This document shows positions 15,621 through 23,970 of a stretch of DNA of 64,000 bases, piece after piece. Where the stretch lies: the NCBI RefSeq assembly GCF_007679345.1, contig NZ_VEGH01000014.1, positions 1 to 64,000 of the forward strand, written 5' to 3'. Source of the DNA: Cellulosimicrobium cellulans. Lineage in GTDB: Bacteria; Actinomycetota; Actinomycetes; Actinomycetales; Cellulomonadaceae. Made by a program: the position numbers and the translations under genes. Numbering within the stretch: the first letter of the stretch is position 1; each line of letters begins with the position of its first letter. The notes under the pieces were generated by a model that was not told where the DNA came from, made no database searches, and saw nothing but the letters and a program-made list of their open reading frames with translations.

Positions 15621-16415
15621 TCAGCGCCCCGTCGCGTCGATCGCGTCCAGGCGGCGGTCGACGAGGACGCCGGTGAGCAGCACGGGGCCGGACACCCCGA
15701 GCAGCGGGACCAGGGCCGTGAGGTGCCAGCCCGCGAACGCCAGGGCGCCCAGCGTCACCAGCACCGCCAGCGCGGTCCCGGGCGACGTCGGCGGCACCAG
15801 CAGCAGGAACCGCCAGGTGCGGCCGAACGGCTCGTCGTACCGGCGCAGCACCGCGAGGAACCACGCGCCGACGACGAGCAGGCCCGCCCCGAGCGCCAGG
15901 AGCCCGGCGGCGGCCACGGCGGCGGGGCCGGTCGACCCCGTCGCGGACGCGAGGGCCGGCAGCGCGAGCGCGTCCGCCGCGAGCAGCGCGCCCACGACCA
16001 GCAGCGGCCAGCCCAGCCGGTTCGCCCGCCGGAACCCCGCCCGGTACTCGGCCCAGAACGCGCGGCCCACCGACTCCGGCGGCTCGCCCGCGGCGACGGC
16101 CCCCAGCACCGCCGCCGCGGCGGCGAGCGCGGGCAGCACGCCGAGCACGACCCCGCCGAGCAGGGTCCCGAGCACCGCGAGGACGTTGACCAGCACCAGC
16201 CGGGCGCCGACACGCAGCCAGCGCATGACCGCGCCGGCCCAGCCGGCGACGTCCTCACCGCCCTCGTGCACGGGCACCCGCCGCCGCGCCGCGGCGCCGG
16301 CGCCCGCCGGACCCGCGCCCGCGCCCGCTCGACCCGCGCCCGCGCCCCCCGGACCCGCGCCCGCGCCCGCCGCACCCGCCCCGGCCGGCCCCGCGCCCAC
16401 GAGGCCGGCGCTCAC
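15621..16415 (-). CDS. YesL-like (DUF624) membrane protein with repetitive N-terminus
   Basis: The product has 264 residues. About four hydrophobic segments (LVLVNVLAVLGTLLGGVVLG, then WPLLVVGALLAADALALPAL, LLALGAGLLVVGAWFLAVLR, ALAVLVTLGALAFAGWHLTA) and the WAEYRAGFRRANRLGWPLLV loop resemble YesL/DUF624 proteins, which often accompany sugar importers; their role is unknown. It is the last gene of the arabinan operon. The GTG at 16415 overlaps the GH43 stop by 4 nt, but the first 45 residues are a Gly/Ala low-complexity run encoded by three 21-bp repeats. A second GTG at 16277 would give a 218-residue protein without that run and is a credible alternative start. Confidence 0.72.
   Translation of the reverse strand: MSAGLVGAGPAGAGAAGAGAGPGGAGAGRAGAGAGPAGAGAAARRRVPVHEGGEDVAGWAGAVMRWLRVGARLVLVNVLAVLGTLLGGVVLGVLPALAAAAAVLGAVAAGEPPESVGRAFWAEYRAGFRRANRLGWPLLVVGALLAADALALPALASATGSTGPAAVAAAGLLALGAGLLVVGAWFLAVLRRYDEPFGRTWRFLLLVPPTSPGTALAVLVTLGALAFAGWHLTALVPLLGVSGPVLLTGVLVDRRLDAIDATGR
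16311..16373. repeat. Three tandem 21-bp units within the YesL-like gene
   Basis: Units at 16311-16331, 16332-16352 and 16353-16373 all begin ACCCGCGCCCGCGCCC and differ only in the last five bases. They encode the Gly/Ala-rich head of the YesL-like protein, in phase (7 codons per unit), so copy number can change without breaking the frame. Confidence 0.85.
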
Positions 16416-17791
16416 CGCGCCACCTCCACGAGCGTCGCGACCGTCACGACCCCGGTGCCGGTGTCCAGCGCCGCACCCGCGAGCGTCGCGCGCCCTCGGA
16501 CCGCGTCCCAGGCCGGGAACACCACGGCCTCGACCGCGCCCGCGCGCGCCGACGACCCCGGGCCGTCCCACGCGAACCGGCCGCGCCCCAGCGCCACGGC
16601 CCCGGGCGGCCCCTCGGCCCCCACGACCCGCAGCGCCGACGCCGTGAACGCGTCCCCGCGCGCGAAGGTCACGACCTCCCACGTCCCGGCGAGCTCGGCG
16701 ACCGACGCGGGCCACGTCGCCTCGTCGTCCTGCTCCCGGTCCGGCCCGGCCCACGGCTGCGGGGACACCAGCGGCCACCCGCCGGCGGTCCACGCGAGCC
16801 GCCGGACCTGCACCTCGTGCCGGGTGGGCTCGTCGGCGTCCCGCACGTGGTGCACGAGCAGCTGCCGCGCGCCGCCGCCGGGCAGCGGCTCGGTCAGGAC
16901 GGACGCGTGCCCGGGCGCCAGCCAGCCGCGGCCGCCCGCGAGCCGGTGCCCGGCCAGCACGGTGCTGCCCACCGGGTCGGCCGCCACGTCGGTCGCGGAC
17001 CGCCCGCGGACGTCGGCGTAGGGTCCCGTCACCGACGGGCCCGCGACGACCCGCAGGTGGTAGGTCCCGAACAGCGAGTCGAACGAGGTCAGCAGGGCGT
17101 AGCCACCCCCGGGCCGGGGGAGCACGAACGCCCCCTCGACCGCCGCCTCGACGGTGTGCGGCCGCCGCGCGAGCAGCAGCCCCGGGCCGGGGCGCGGGCG
17201 CCCGCCCGAGCCGAGCACGAAGCCGGTGGCCGGGTCGAGGCCGAGCGCGTGGATGCCGCCGAAGAACGACCCGTAGACCAGCCAGTGCCGCCCGTCGGCG
17301 TCGACCACGGCGTTCGCGTCGATGGCGTTCGGCCCGTCGACGTCGTGCCGGCTGGTGACGACGAGCCCGCGATCCGTCCACGGGCCGGCGGGGTGCGGGG
17401 CCGTCGCGAGCCCGATGGCCGATGTCCGGGAGCCGAAGCTCGACGCGGAGTAGTACATCCGCCACCGCTCGGCGTCCGGCACCGCGACGGCGTCCGGCAC
17501 CCGCACGACGTCGGGGGCCCACAGCCCCTCGGCACCCGTCCACGCGGCCGCGTCCGCAGGCACGCCGTCCAGCGCCCAGCCCTGGAACGCCCACGTCACG
17601 AGGTCCTCGGACCGGCGCACCTGCACCCCGGCCCGGGGCAGCGGCCCGTCGCCGGACGCGTCGGTGGAGAACAGCCAGTAGGTGCCGTCGTCGTCGCGGA
17701 CGGCGGTCGGGTCGTGCGCGTGCCGTCCGCCCCAGGCGGCGGTCGCGTCGAGCGCGGCGTCCGCCGTCGCGGCCGGCTCCGTGACCGTCAT
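16412..17791 (-). CDS. GH43 arabinan-degrading enzyme, intracellular
   Basis: The product has 459 residues. The five-bladed propeller domain (about 22-330) shows the family's three acidic residues: Asp27 in HAHDPTAVRDDDGTYWLFS (base), Asp158 in NAIDANAVVDADGRHWLVYG (pKa modulator) and Glu219 in EAAVEGAFVLPRPGGG (acid). The pattern is closest to arabinan endo-1,5-alpha-L-arabinosidases and related arabinofuranosidases. The C-terminal 120 residues resemble the beta-sandwich that follows the propeller in some GH43 proteins. No signal peptide is present, so it should act on imported arabino-oligosaccharides. The ATG at 17791 overlaps the permease stop by 4 nt. Confidence 0.88.
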   Translation of the reverse strand: MTVTEPAATADAALDATAAWGGRHAHDPTAVRDDDGTYWLFSTDASGDGPLPRAGVQVRRSEDLVTWAFQGWALDGVPADAAAWTGAEGLWAPDVVRVPDAVAVPDAERWRMYYSASSFGSRTSAIGLATAPHPAGPWTDRGLVVTSRHDVDGPNAIDANAVVDADGRHWLVYGSFFGGIHALGLDPATGFVLGSGGRPRPGPGLLLARRPHTVEAAVEGAFVLPRPGGGYALLTSFDSLFGTYHLRVVAGPSVTGPYADVRGRSATDVAADPVGSTVLAGHRLAGGRGWLAPGHASVLTEPLPGGGARQLLVHHVRDADEPTRHEVQVRRLAWTAGGWPLVSPQPWAGPDREQDDEATWPASVAELAGTWEVVTFARGDAFTASALRVVGAEGPPGAVALGRGRFAWDGPGSSARAGAVEAVVFPAWDAVRGRATLAGAALDTGTGVVTVATLVEVAR

Positions 17792-18648
17792 CCCTTCGCC
17801 CCCGTCAGCGCGACCGACTCGATGATCTGCCGCTGGAAGATGAGGAACACGACCAGGATCGGCAGCAGCGCCACGAACGAGGCGGCCATGATCAGCGGGT
17901 AGTCCCGCTGCGTGGCGTACTCGACGTTGAGGTTGGCGATGACCACCTGCAGCGTCTGCTTGGACTCGGTGTTCAGGTAGAGGATCGGCGCGAGGTAGTC
18001 GTTCCAGATCGTCATGAACCAGAGGATGAACTGCGCGGCGATGGCCGGGCGGATCAGCGGGAAGATCATCTTCCGGAACACCTGGAGGTAGGACGCGCCG
18101 TCGATCTTCGCGGCCTCGACCATCGAGTCGGGCACGCTCGACAGGTACTGCCGCAGGAAGAAGATCATCACGATGTTGCCGAACAGCAGGGGCACGATCA
18201 GCGGCAGCAGGGTGTCGACCCAGCCGATCTTCGAGAACATCACGAACTGCGGGATCATCAGCGTCGGGAACGGGATCATCAGCCCGGTCAGCAGGCCGAG
18301 GAAGATCGCGTTCTTGAACGGCAGCCGCATCTTGGCCAGCGCGAACGCGGCGAGCGACGAGGTGATCGACCCGACGATCGTCACGGTCCCCGCGACGATG
18401 ATGCTGTTCTTGAAGCCCGACAGGATCGGCGCCTCGGTCCACATCCGGACGAAGGTGTCCCACTGCGGGGACCCCGGGATCCAGACCGGCGGCAGCGCGA
18501 ACACCTCGGCCTTGGTCTTGAGGGCGGTGGTGGCCATCCACAGCAGCGGCGCGATCATCACGACCGCGCCCAGCGCGAGCACGACGAACAGGATCGTGTT
18601 GACCACGCGGTTCTGGGCGGTGGTGCCCATCGGCGTCTTGCGGCTCAT
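17788..18648 (-). CDS. Arabino-oligosaccharide ABC importer, MalG-type permease
   Basis: The product has 286 residues. It has six hydrophobic segments, and the EAA loop VEAAKIDGASYLQVFRKMIF (about residue 185) contacts the ATPase. The C-terminal end IFQRQIIESVALTGAKG is typical of MalG/AraQ-like permeases. It starts with ATG at 18648 after GGGGCAGGAGCAACC and forms the channel with the gene just upstream (16-nt gap). The substrate is inferred from flanking GH43 and GH51 genes. No ATPase gene lies in the operon. Confidence 0.88.
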   Translation of the reverse strand: MSRKTPMGTTAQNRVVNTILFVVLALGAVVMIAPLLWMATTALKTKAEVFALPPVWIPGSPQWDTFVRMWTEAPILSGFKNSIIVAGTVTIVGSITSSLAAFALAKMRLPFKNAIFLGLLTGLMIPFPTLMIPQFVMFSKIGWVDTLLPLIVPLLFGNIVMIFFLRQYLSSVPDSMVEAAKIDGASYLQVFRKMIFPLIRPAIAAQFILWFMTIWNDYLAPILYLNTESKQTLQVVIANLNVEYATQRDYPLIMAASFVALLPILVVFLIFQRQIIESVALTGAKG

Positions 18649-18664
18649 GGTTGCTCCTGCCCCC

Positions 18665-19654
18665 TCAGTCGATGCTGAACGCGTTGCGCCGGTTGAGGCG
18701 GAACTGGATGAGGGTGACGACCAGGACGATCAGCCCGAGCACGACGGCCATCGCCGTGGCGTAGCCCATCTGCTGGTACTTGAACGCCTTGCGGACGATG
18801 TAGTAGACGATCGACGCGGAGCTGAACTCGGGGCCGCCGGTCGGCGTCATGATGTTGATCTCGGTGAAGATCTGCGACCCCGCGATGACGTTCGTGACGA
18901 CCAGGAAGAACGTCACCGGGCGCACCATCGGCAGCGTGATCCACCGGAACCGGTGGTAGCCGTTCGCGCCGTCCAGCGAGGCCGCCTCGTACAGCGAGCG
19001 GGGCACGGACTGGATGGCCGCCAGGTACAGCAGCATCGAGTACCCGAGGCCCTTCCAGACGGCCATGAGGATGATCGCGGGCTTCACCGTCGCGGTGTTC
19101 TGCAGCCAGTCGGGTCCGTCGATCCCGAACCAGGAGAGCACCTGGTTCACCAGGCCGAAGTCGCCGTTGTAGGCGAACTGCCAGACGATCGCGATGGCCG
19201 CCAGCGACGAGATGACGGGCACGTAGTAGATGGTGCGGAACGCGGTCTGCCCGGGGATCTTCCGGTTCAGCGCGATCGCCAGCAGCAGCGCCAGCACCAG
19301 GCCGATCGGGATGCCGATCATGTAGAACGCGGTGTTCCACAGGGTCTTGCGGAAGTACTCGTCGCCGAGCAGGGCCACGTAGTTGTCGAGGCCGATGAAC
19401 TGCGGCGCCGTCAGGCCGTTCCACCGGGTCAGCGACGCGTACAGCGCGTAGCCCAGCGGGTACAGCGTGAAGACGAGGAAGCCGATCACCGGGGCGGCGA
19501 CGAACGCGGCGGCCCAGCGGTGCTCGGTGCGGTGCAGGCGGCGCATGGCCTGCCGGGCGTGCAGCGCGGAGCCGCGGTCGTCGCCGGCGGGCGGGACGAT
19601 GTCGGCGGCGGGCGCCGTGGGGACGGGGGTGGGCTCAGCGGTGGTCCGTGACAT
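18665..19654 (-). CDS. Arabino-oligosaccharide ABC importer, MalF-type permease
   Basis: The product has 329 residues. A 50-residue polar N-terminus, partly Pro-rich, is followed by six hydrophobic segments beginning WAAAFVAAPVIGFLVFTLYP. The EAA loop YEAASLDGANGYHRFRWITL lies at about residue 220. The protein pairs with the MalG-type permease. The ATG at 19654 follows GAAGGAGCACCGGG. A large hairpin at 19679-19730 separates this gene from the upstream binding-protein gene and may lower permease expression relative to the binding protein. Confidence 0.88.
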   Translation of the reverse strand: MSRTTAEPTPVPTAPAADIVPPAGDDRGSALHARQAMRRLHRTEHRWAAAFVAAPVIGFLVFTLYPLGYALYASLTRWNGLTAPQFIGLDNYVALLGDEYFRKTLWNTAFYMIGIPIGLVLALLLAIALNRKIPGQTAFRTIYYVPVISSLAAIAIVWQFAYNGDFGLVNQVLSWFGIDGPDWLQNTATVKPAIILMAVWKGLGYSMLLYLAAIQSVPRSLYEAASLDGANGYHRFRWITLPMVRPVTFFLVVTNVIAGSQIFTEINIMTPTGGPEFSSASIVYYIVRKAFKYQQMGYATAMAVVLGLIVLVVTLIQFRLNRRNAFSID

Positions 19655-19678
19655 CCCGGTGCTCCTTCACGAGGGCGG

Positions 19679-19730
19679 CCCCGCCGCGCCGGGTCCGCCC
19701 GAGGAGGGGCGGGGCGCCGGCGCGGCGGGG
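19679..19730 (-). terminator. Intra-operon hairpin between binding-protein and permease genes
   Basis: Fourteen bases at 19679-19692 (CCCCGCCGCGCCGG) pair perfectly with 19717-19730. The 24-nt loop holds a second short stem (CGCCC/GGGCG). In sugar importer operons such structures often stop part of the transcription or stabilise the upstream mRNA, raising binding-protein level over permease level. This role is inferred from position. Confidence 0.65.
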
Positions 19731-19747
19731 GAGCGGGGGTGGGGTGG

Positions 19748-21103
19748 TCAGGCCCCGCCGGCCATCTCGGCGTTGGCGTTGGACTCGTCGAGCAGCGCCT
19801 GCATCTTCGGCTGCACCTCGGCGAGGTAGTCCGCGGCGGTCTGCTTGCCGTCGAGCACGGGCTGGATGTTCACCCAGAGCTCGTCGTACCACTCGGCGCC
19901 GTAGGTGAACGAGGCCGGCATGGCGCGGCCGTAGTCCTGCACGATGTCGAGGAACTCCTGGCGGTTGGCGGGCTTCGCGTCCGCGGCGCCGGCCCACTCC
20001 TCGGCCATGTCGATCAGGTTCGGGATCTGCACGTTCGCGTCGACCAGCGTCTGCTGGGCGTCGGGGTCGGCGGACAGGTAGGTCGCGAGCTGCACGGCGG
20101 CGTCGGGGTTGCCGGAGGTGGCGGAGACGCCGATGCCGAGCGAGCCGACCCAGGTGGCGGACTCGCCGGTGCTGCCGGCGGGCCACGGGATCAGGTCGTA
20201 CTCGAAGTCCAGGTCGTTGTAGACGCTGACGTCCCACGGGCCGACCGGGAAGAAGCCGATCTCGCCGGCCATCCAGCGCTGGTAGGTGTCGAGGGTCGCG
20301 GCCTCGGACGCGTTCGGGGTGACCGCGTCGACGGTGGTGAGGTCGGCGAAGTACTGCAGCGCCTCGGCGAACTCCGGGGTGTCGACGGTGACCTCGGTAC
20401 GGTCCTCGTTCGTCCAGTCGCCGCCGTTGCTCCACACCATCGACTGCAGGTTCCACTGCACGTTGAGGCCGGTGCCCCACTGATCGACCGCGCCGTCGCC
20501 GTCGGTGTCGACGGTGAGCTGCTTCGCGATGTCGCGGAACTCGTCCAGGCTCAGCGGGACGTCCGGGTCGGGCAGCGGGATCCCCGCGGCCTCGAGCATC
20601 GTCTTGTTGTAGCCGAACGCGAACGGGCCGACGTCCTTCGGCAGGCCGTACAGCCGGCCCTCGGGGGTGCCCTGCAGCGTGCCGTCGAACCGGTAGGAGT
20701 CGACGCCGTACTCCCAGATGTTGTCGAGGTCGACGCCGGCCTCCTCCACCTGGTCGGTGATGTCCAGCAGCACGCCGGACGCGACGTAGGACTGCAGGTT
20801 GGCCTGCTCGATGTAGAACACGTCGGGCACCTTGTTGCCCGAGACCGCCGCCTGGAGCTTGGTGGCGTACTGGTCGGCGTCGGTGACGGTCATCTGGACC
20901 TCCACCCCGGTGTCCTCGGTGAACTTGTCGATCGCGGCCTGGTACGCCGCCTTCTCGTCCGCGCCGCCGCGGAACATGAACGTCAGGGTGTCTCCGTCGC
21001 CGGAGCCGCCGCCGTCGTCGCTGCCGCCGCCGGAGCCGCACGCCGTCAGGGCGAGCGCCCCGGCCAGGGCCAGGGCCGCCGCCCGCAGGGTCTTCGTGGT
21101 CAT
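19748..21103 (-). CDS. Arabino-oligosaccharide ABC importer, substrate-binding lipoprotein
   Basis: The product has 451 residues. A Sec lipoprotein signal, [20 protein letters not shown] then ACGSGG, places the lipidated Cys at 22, followed by a Gly/Ser/Asp-rich linker and the family 1 fold beginning [20 protein letters not shown]. It delivers sugar to the two permeases encoded downstream. The ATG at 21103 was chosen over a longer in-frame start because the signal begins there and GGAGGCAAC precedes it. The divergent GH51 gene and two GH43 genes suggest arabinose oligomers as ligand. Operator-like repeats lie in its promoter. Confidence 0.9.
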   Translation of the reverse strand: MTTKTLRAAALALAGALALTACGSGGGSDDGGGSGDGDTLTFMFRGGADEKAAYQAAIDKFTEDTGVEVQMTVTDADQYATKLQAAVSGNKVPDVFYIEQANLQSYVASGVLLDITDQVEEAGVDLDNIWEYGVDSYRFDGTLQGTPEGRLYGLPKDVGPFAFGYNKTMLEAAGIPLPDPDVPLSLDEFRDIAKQLTVDTDGDGAVDQWGTGLNVQWNLQSMVWSNGGDWTNEDRTEVTVDTPEFAEALQYFADLTTVDAVTPNASEAATLDTYQRWMAGEIGFFPVGPWDVSVYNDLDFEYDLIPWPAGSTGESATWVGSLGIGVSATSGNPDAAVQLATYLSADPDAQQTLVDANVQIPNLIDMAEEWAGAADAKPANRQEFLDIVQDYGRAMPASFTYGAEWYDELWVNIQPVLDGKQTAADYLAEVQPKMQALLDESNANAEMAGGA

Positions 21104-21203
21104 CGCGCCGTTGCCTCCACTGGTGGACCGGGCGAGGCCGAGCGCGCGCCGGTCGGCCGTCGGTGGCGGACCGGGGTGTCGAGGGCGGCTCTGGCCTCGT
21201 GTT

Positions 21204-21260
21204 CTACATCGTTGCACTACAACGTTGGAGAGAGTGGCACGGGTCACGTCGCGCGGTCAA
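21204..21260 (-). promoter_or_regulatory. Binding-protein operon promoter with two tandem LacI-type half-palindromic sites
   Basis: On the minus strand, TTGACC (21260-21255) and CACTCT (21236-21231) are separated by 18 nt. Directly downstream, read on the plus strand, lie CTACATCGTTGCAC (21204-21217) and CTACAACGTTGGAG (21218-21231), two adjacent 14-bp sites resembling CTACAACGATGTAG near the divergent GH51 gene. A bound repressor would cover the start point. Confidence 0.5.
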
Positions 21261-21314
21261 GCAACGGTTTGATCACGGTCCGAGGCGCTGAGTGGGCGGG
21301 TGGCGGTGCCATGG

Positions 21315-21361
21315 TTGACGGGTCCCGTCGAGGCGGGCACGATCGTCCTACAACGATGTAG
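21315..21361 (+). promoter_or_regulatory. GH51 gene promoter with LacI-type operator
   Basis: TTGACG (21315-21320) and CACGAT (21338-21343) are spaced by exactly 17 nt. The near-perfect palindrome CTACAACGATGTAG (21348-21361) begins 4 nt after the -10, at the expected start point. It is the best member of a four-site set in this window. No lacI gene adjoins this locus; the nearest is at 4487. Confidence 0.6.
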
Positions 21362-21389
21362 ACCGGACAGCGAAGGAGCTGCGTCCCCC

Positions 21390-22898
21390 ATGACCACCGT
21401 CACCCTCACCCTCGACCCGGCGTTCCGCGTCGGACCCGTCCGCCGCCGGACGTTCGGCGCGTTCGTGGAGCACCTCGGGCGGTGCGTCTACACCGGCATC
21501 CACGACCCGGAGCACCCCAGCGCCGACGCCGACGGCTTCCGCGGCGACGTGATCGACCTGACCCGCGAGCTCGGCGTCTCGACGGTCCGCTACCCGGGCG
21601 GCAACTTCGTGTCCGGCTACCGCTGGGAGGACGGCGTCGGCCCGCGCGACCAGCGCCCCCGCCGGCTCGACCTGGCCTGGCACTCCACCGAGCCGAACCT
21701 GGTGGGCGTCGACGAGTTCATGCGCTGGACCAAGGCCTCCGGCACCGAGGCGATGATGGCCGTCAACCTCGGCACCCGCGGCGTCCAGGAGGCGCTCGAC
21801 CTGCTGGAGTACTGCAACGTGAAGGGCGGCACCGCGCTGTCCGACCAGCGTCGGGCCAACGGCGCCGCCGAGCCGTACGACATCAAGCTCTGGTGCCTGG
21901 GCAACGAGATGGACGGCCCCTGGCAGATCGGGCACAAGACCGCGCACGAGTACGGCCGGCTCGCCGCGGAGACCGCCCGCGCCATGCGGATGATCCAGCC
22001 CGACCTGGAGCTCGTCGCCTGCGGGTCCTCCGGCGTCCCCATCCCGACGTTCGGGCAGTGGGAGCAGACGGTGCTCTCCGAGACCTACGAGTACGTCGAC
22101 ATGATCTCGGCGCACGCGTACTACGCCGAGGAGGACGGCGACCTCGGCTCGTTCCTGGCCTCCGCCGTCGACATGGACCACTTCATCGACTCCGTGACCG
22201 CGGTCGCCGACGGCGTGCGGGCGCACAAGAAGCTCGCCAAGCGGATCCACATCTCGTTCGACGAGTGGAACGTCTGGTACCAGAAGCGCGCCGAGTCGGT
22301 GCCGCCGTCGGGCGACGACTGGCCCGTCGCGCCGATCCTGCTCGAGGACAAGTACAACGTCGCCGACGCCGTCGTGGTGGGCAACCTGCTCATCTCGCTG
22401 CTGCGGCACACCGACCGGGTGCACTCGGCGTCGCTGGCGCAGCTGGTGAACGTGATCGCCCCGATCATGACGGAGCCGGGCGGCCGGATCTGGCGGCAGA
22501 CGACGTTCCACCCGTTCGCCCAGGCGTCGCGGTACGCCACCGGCGAGGTGCTGCAGGTCGCGATCGACGCCCCGACGTACGAGACCGCGAAGTTCGGCGA
22601 CGCCCCGCTGGTCGACGCCGTGGCCACCCGGGACCCGGAGACCGGCGCCGTCGCGCTGTTCGCGGTCAACCGCTCCACGACCGAGACCGTGACCCTCGAG
22701 GTCGACACCCGGTCGATCCCCGGGCTGCGGGTGCTCGGCGCCACCAGCCTGTCGAACCCGGACCACACCTGGGTCGCCACCGCCGACGACGACACCGCGG
22801 TGCTGCCGCGGGACAACGACTCCGCGACGATCGACGGCGGCCGGCTCACCGTCCAGGTGCCGCCCGTGTCGTGGAACGTCGTCCGGCTCGGTGCCTGA
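21390..22898 (+). CDS. GH51 alpha-L-arabinofuranosidase
   Basis: The product has 502 residues, the normal size for cytoplasmic GH51 enzymes. The (beta/alpha)8 domain includes FGAFVEHLGRCVYTGI, the acid/base Glu173 in LWCLGNEMDGPWQIGH and the nucleophile Glu292 in IHISFDEWNVWY; a beta-sandwich follows from about residue 385. It removes terminal alpha-L-arabinofuranose from arabinan or arabinoxylan oligomers. No signal peptide is present, so it works on imported oligomers. The ATG at 21390 has GAAGGAG 10 nt upstream; the longer frame from 21300 runs through the promoter and operator and is rejected. The next gene overlaps by 8 nt. Confidence 0.95.
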   Translation: MTTVTLTLDPAFRVGPVRRRTFGAFVEHLGRCVYTGIHDPEHPSADADGFRGDVIDLTRELGVSTVRYPGGNFVSGYRWEDGVGPRDQRPRRLDLAWHSTEPNLVGVDEFMRWTKASGTEAMMAVNLGTRGVQEALDLLEYCNVKGGTALSDQRRANGAAEPYDIKLWCLGNEMDGPWQIGHKTAHEYGRLAAETARAMRMIQPDLELVACGSSGVPIPTFGQWEQTVLSETYEYVDMISAHAYYAEEDGDLGSFLASAVDMDHFIDSVTAVADGVRAHKKLAKRIHISFDEWNVWYQKRAESVPPSGDDWPVAPILLEDKYNVADAVVVGNLLISLLRHTDRVHSASLAQLVNVIAPIMTEPGGRIWRQTTFHPFAQASRYATGEVLQVAIDAPTYETAKFGDAPLVDAVATRDPETGAVALFAVNRSTTETVTLEVDTRSIPGLRVLGATSLSNPDHTWVATADDDTAVLPRDNDSATIDGGRLTVQVPPVSWNVVRLGA

Positions 22899-23970
22899 GG
22901 TCGGGACCGCCGGCGCCCGCGCGCCCCGTCCCCGCCGCCGCGGCCTGCTGGTCGCGGCGGCGGTGACGGCGGTCGCGCTCGTGGGGGCCGGGGGTGTGGC
23001 GGTCGCGACCCGCTCGGGTGCGCCCGCCGCCGCCGAGATCCCGGTCGCGGGCGACGTCGGCGTGCACGACCCGGCGCTCGTCGTGGGCGAGGGCGACGAC
23101 CCCTGGTACGTGTACTCGACCGGCGACGAGCGGGAGAACGCCGGCGCCGTCCAGGTCCGCCGGTCCACCGACCGCGGCGCGACCTGGGAGTACCTGGGCA
23201 CAGCGTGGGGGCCGTCCGACTCCCCGCGGTGGGCCCAGGAGGCCGTCCCGGGCGTCGTGAACTACTGGGCGCCCGAGCTCTACGAGCACGACGGCACCTG
23301 GTACCTCTACTACGCCGCGTCGACGTTCGGGTCGAACCGCTCCGTCATCGGCCTGCGCACCAGCCCGACGCTCGACCCCGAGGACCCGGACTACGGCTGG
23401 GTCGACCGCGGCGAGGTGTGGCGGTCGGAGCCGGCCGACGCCTACAACGCGATCGACCCCGGCATCGTGGAGGACGCCGACGGCACGCCGTGGATGCTGT
23501 TCGGGTCGTACTGGTCCGGGATCCAGGTGGTCGAGCTGGCCTGGCCGGACGGGCTGCCGGCGGCGGGCGCGGCACCGGTCGGGCTGGCGAGCCGGCTGTC
23601 CGCGCCGCACGCGATCGAGGCCCCGTACGTCGTGGCGCACGACGGCTGGTACTACCTGCTGGTGTCCCAGGACGCGTGCTGCCAGGGCACGGACTCGACG
23701 TACAAGATCGCCGTCGGGCGGTCGCGCGACGTCACCGGGCCGTACCTGACCCGGGAGGGCGCGGACCTGCTGCTCGACGGCGGGGACGTGCTGCTGGAGA
23801 CCGCGGGGGACCGGGTCGGCCCGGGCGGGCAGTCGGCGTCGGGCGGCGTGCTGGCGTACCACTACTACGACGCGGCCACGGGTGGGACGCCCACCCTCGG
23901 GCTGCGCGAGATCGCCTGGGACGCCGACGGCTGGCCGGTGCTGACGACGGCGGAGGAGCAGGCGGGCTAG
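22891..23970 (+). CDS. Secreted or membrane-anchored GH43 endo-arabinanase
   Basis: The product has 359 residues. An N-terminal RRRGLLVAAAVTAVALVGAG segment is a signal peptide or anchor, followed by the GH43 propeller. The three catalytic acids are visible: Asp60 in GVHDPALVV, Asp189 in NAIDPGIVEDADGTPWMLFG and Glu243 in HAIEAPYVVAHDGWYYL. The sequence is close to arabinan endo-1,5-alpha-L-arabinosidases. It would cut arabinan outside the cell and feed the divergent importer. It starts with GTG at 22891, overlapping the GH51 gene by 8 nt. It converges with the GNAT gene; the two stop codons overlap in CTAG. Confidence 0.9.
   Translation: MPEVGTAGARAPRPRRRGLLVAAAVTAVALVGAGGVAVATRSGAPAAAEIPVAGDVGVHDPALVVGEGDDPWYVYSTGDERENAGAVQVRRSTDRGATWEYLGTAWGPSDSPRWAQEAVPGVVNYWAPELYEHDGTWYLYYAASTFGSNRSVIGLRTSPTLDPEDPDYGWVDRGEVWRSEPADAYNAIDPGIVEDADGTPWMLFGSYWSGIQVVELAWPDGLPAAGAAPVGLASRLSAPHAIEAPYVVAHDGWYYLLVSQDACCQGTDSTYKIAVGRSRDVTGPYLTREGADLLLDGGDVLLETAGDRVGPGGQSASGGVLAYHYYDAATGGTPTLGLREIAWDADGWPVLTTAEEQAG

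Noticed and set aside
16412..17791. Extracellular GH43 enzyme
   Set aside because: No signal peptide or lipobox is present, so a cytoplasmic location is more likely than secretion.
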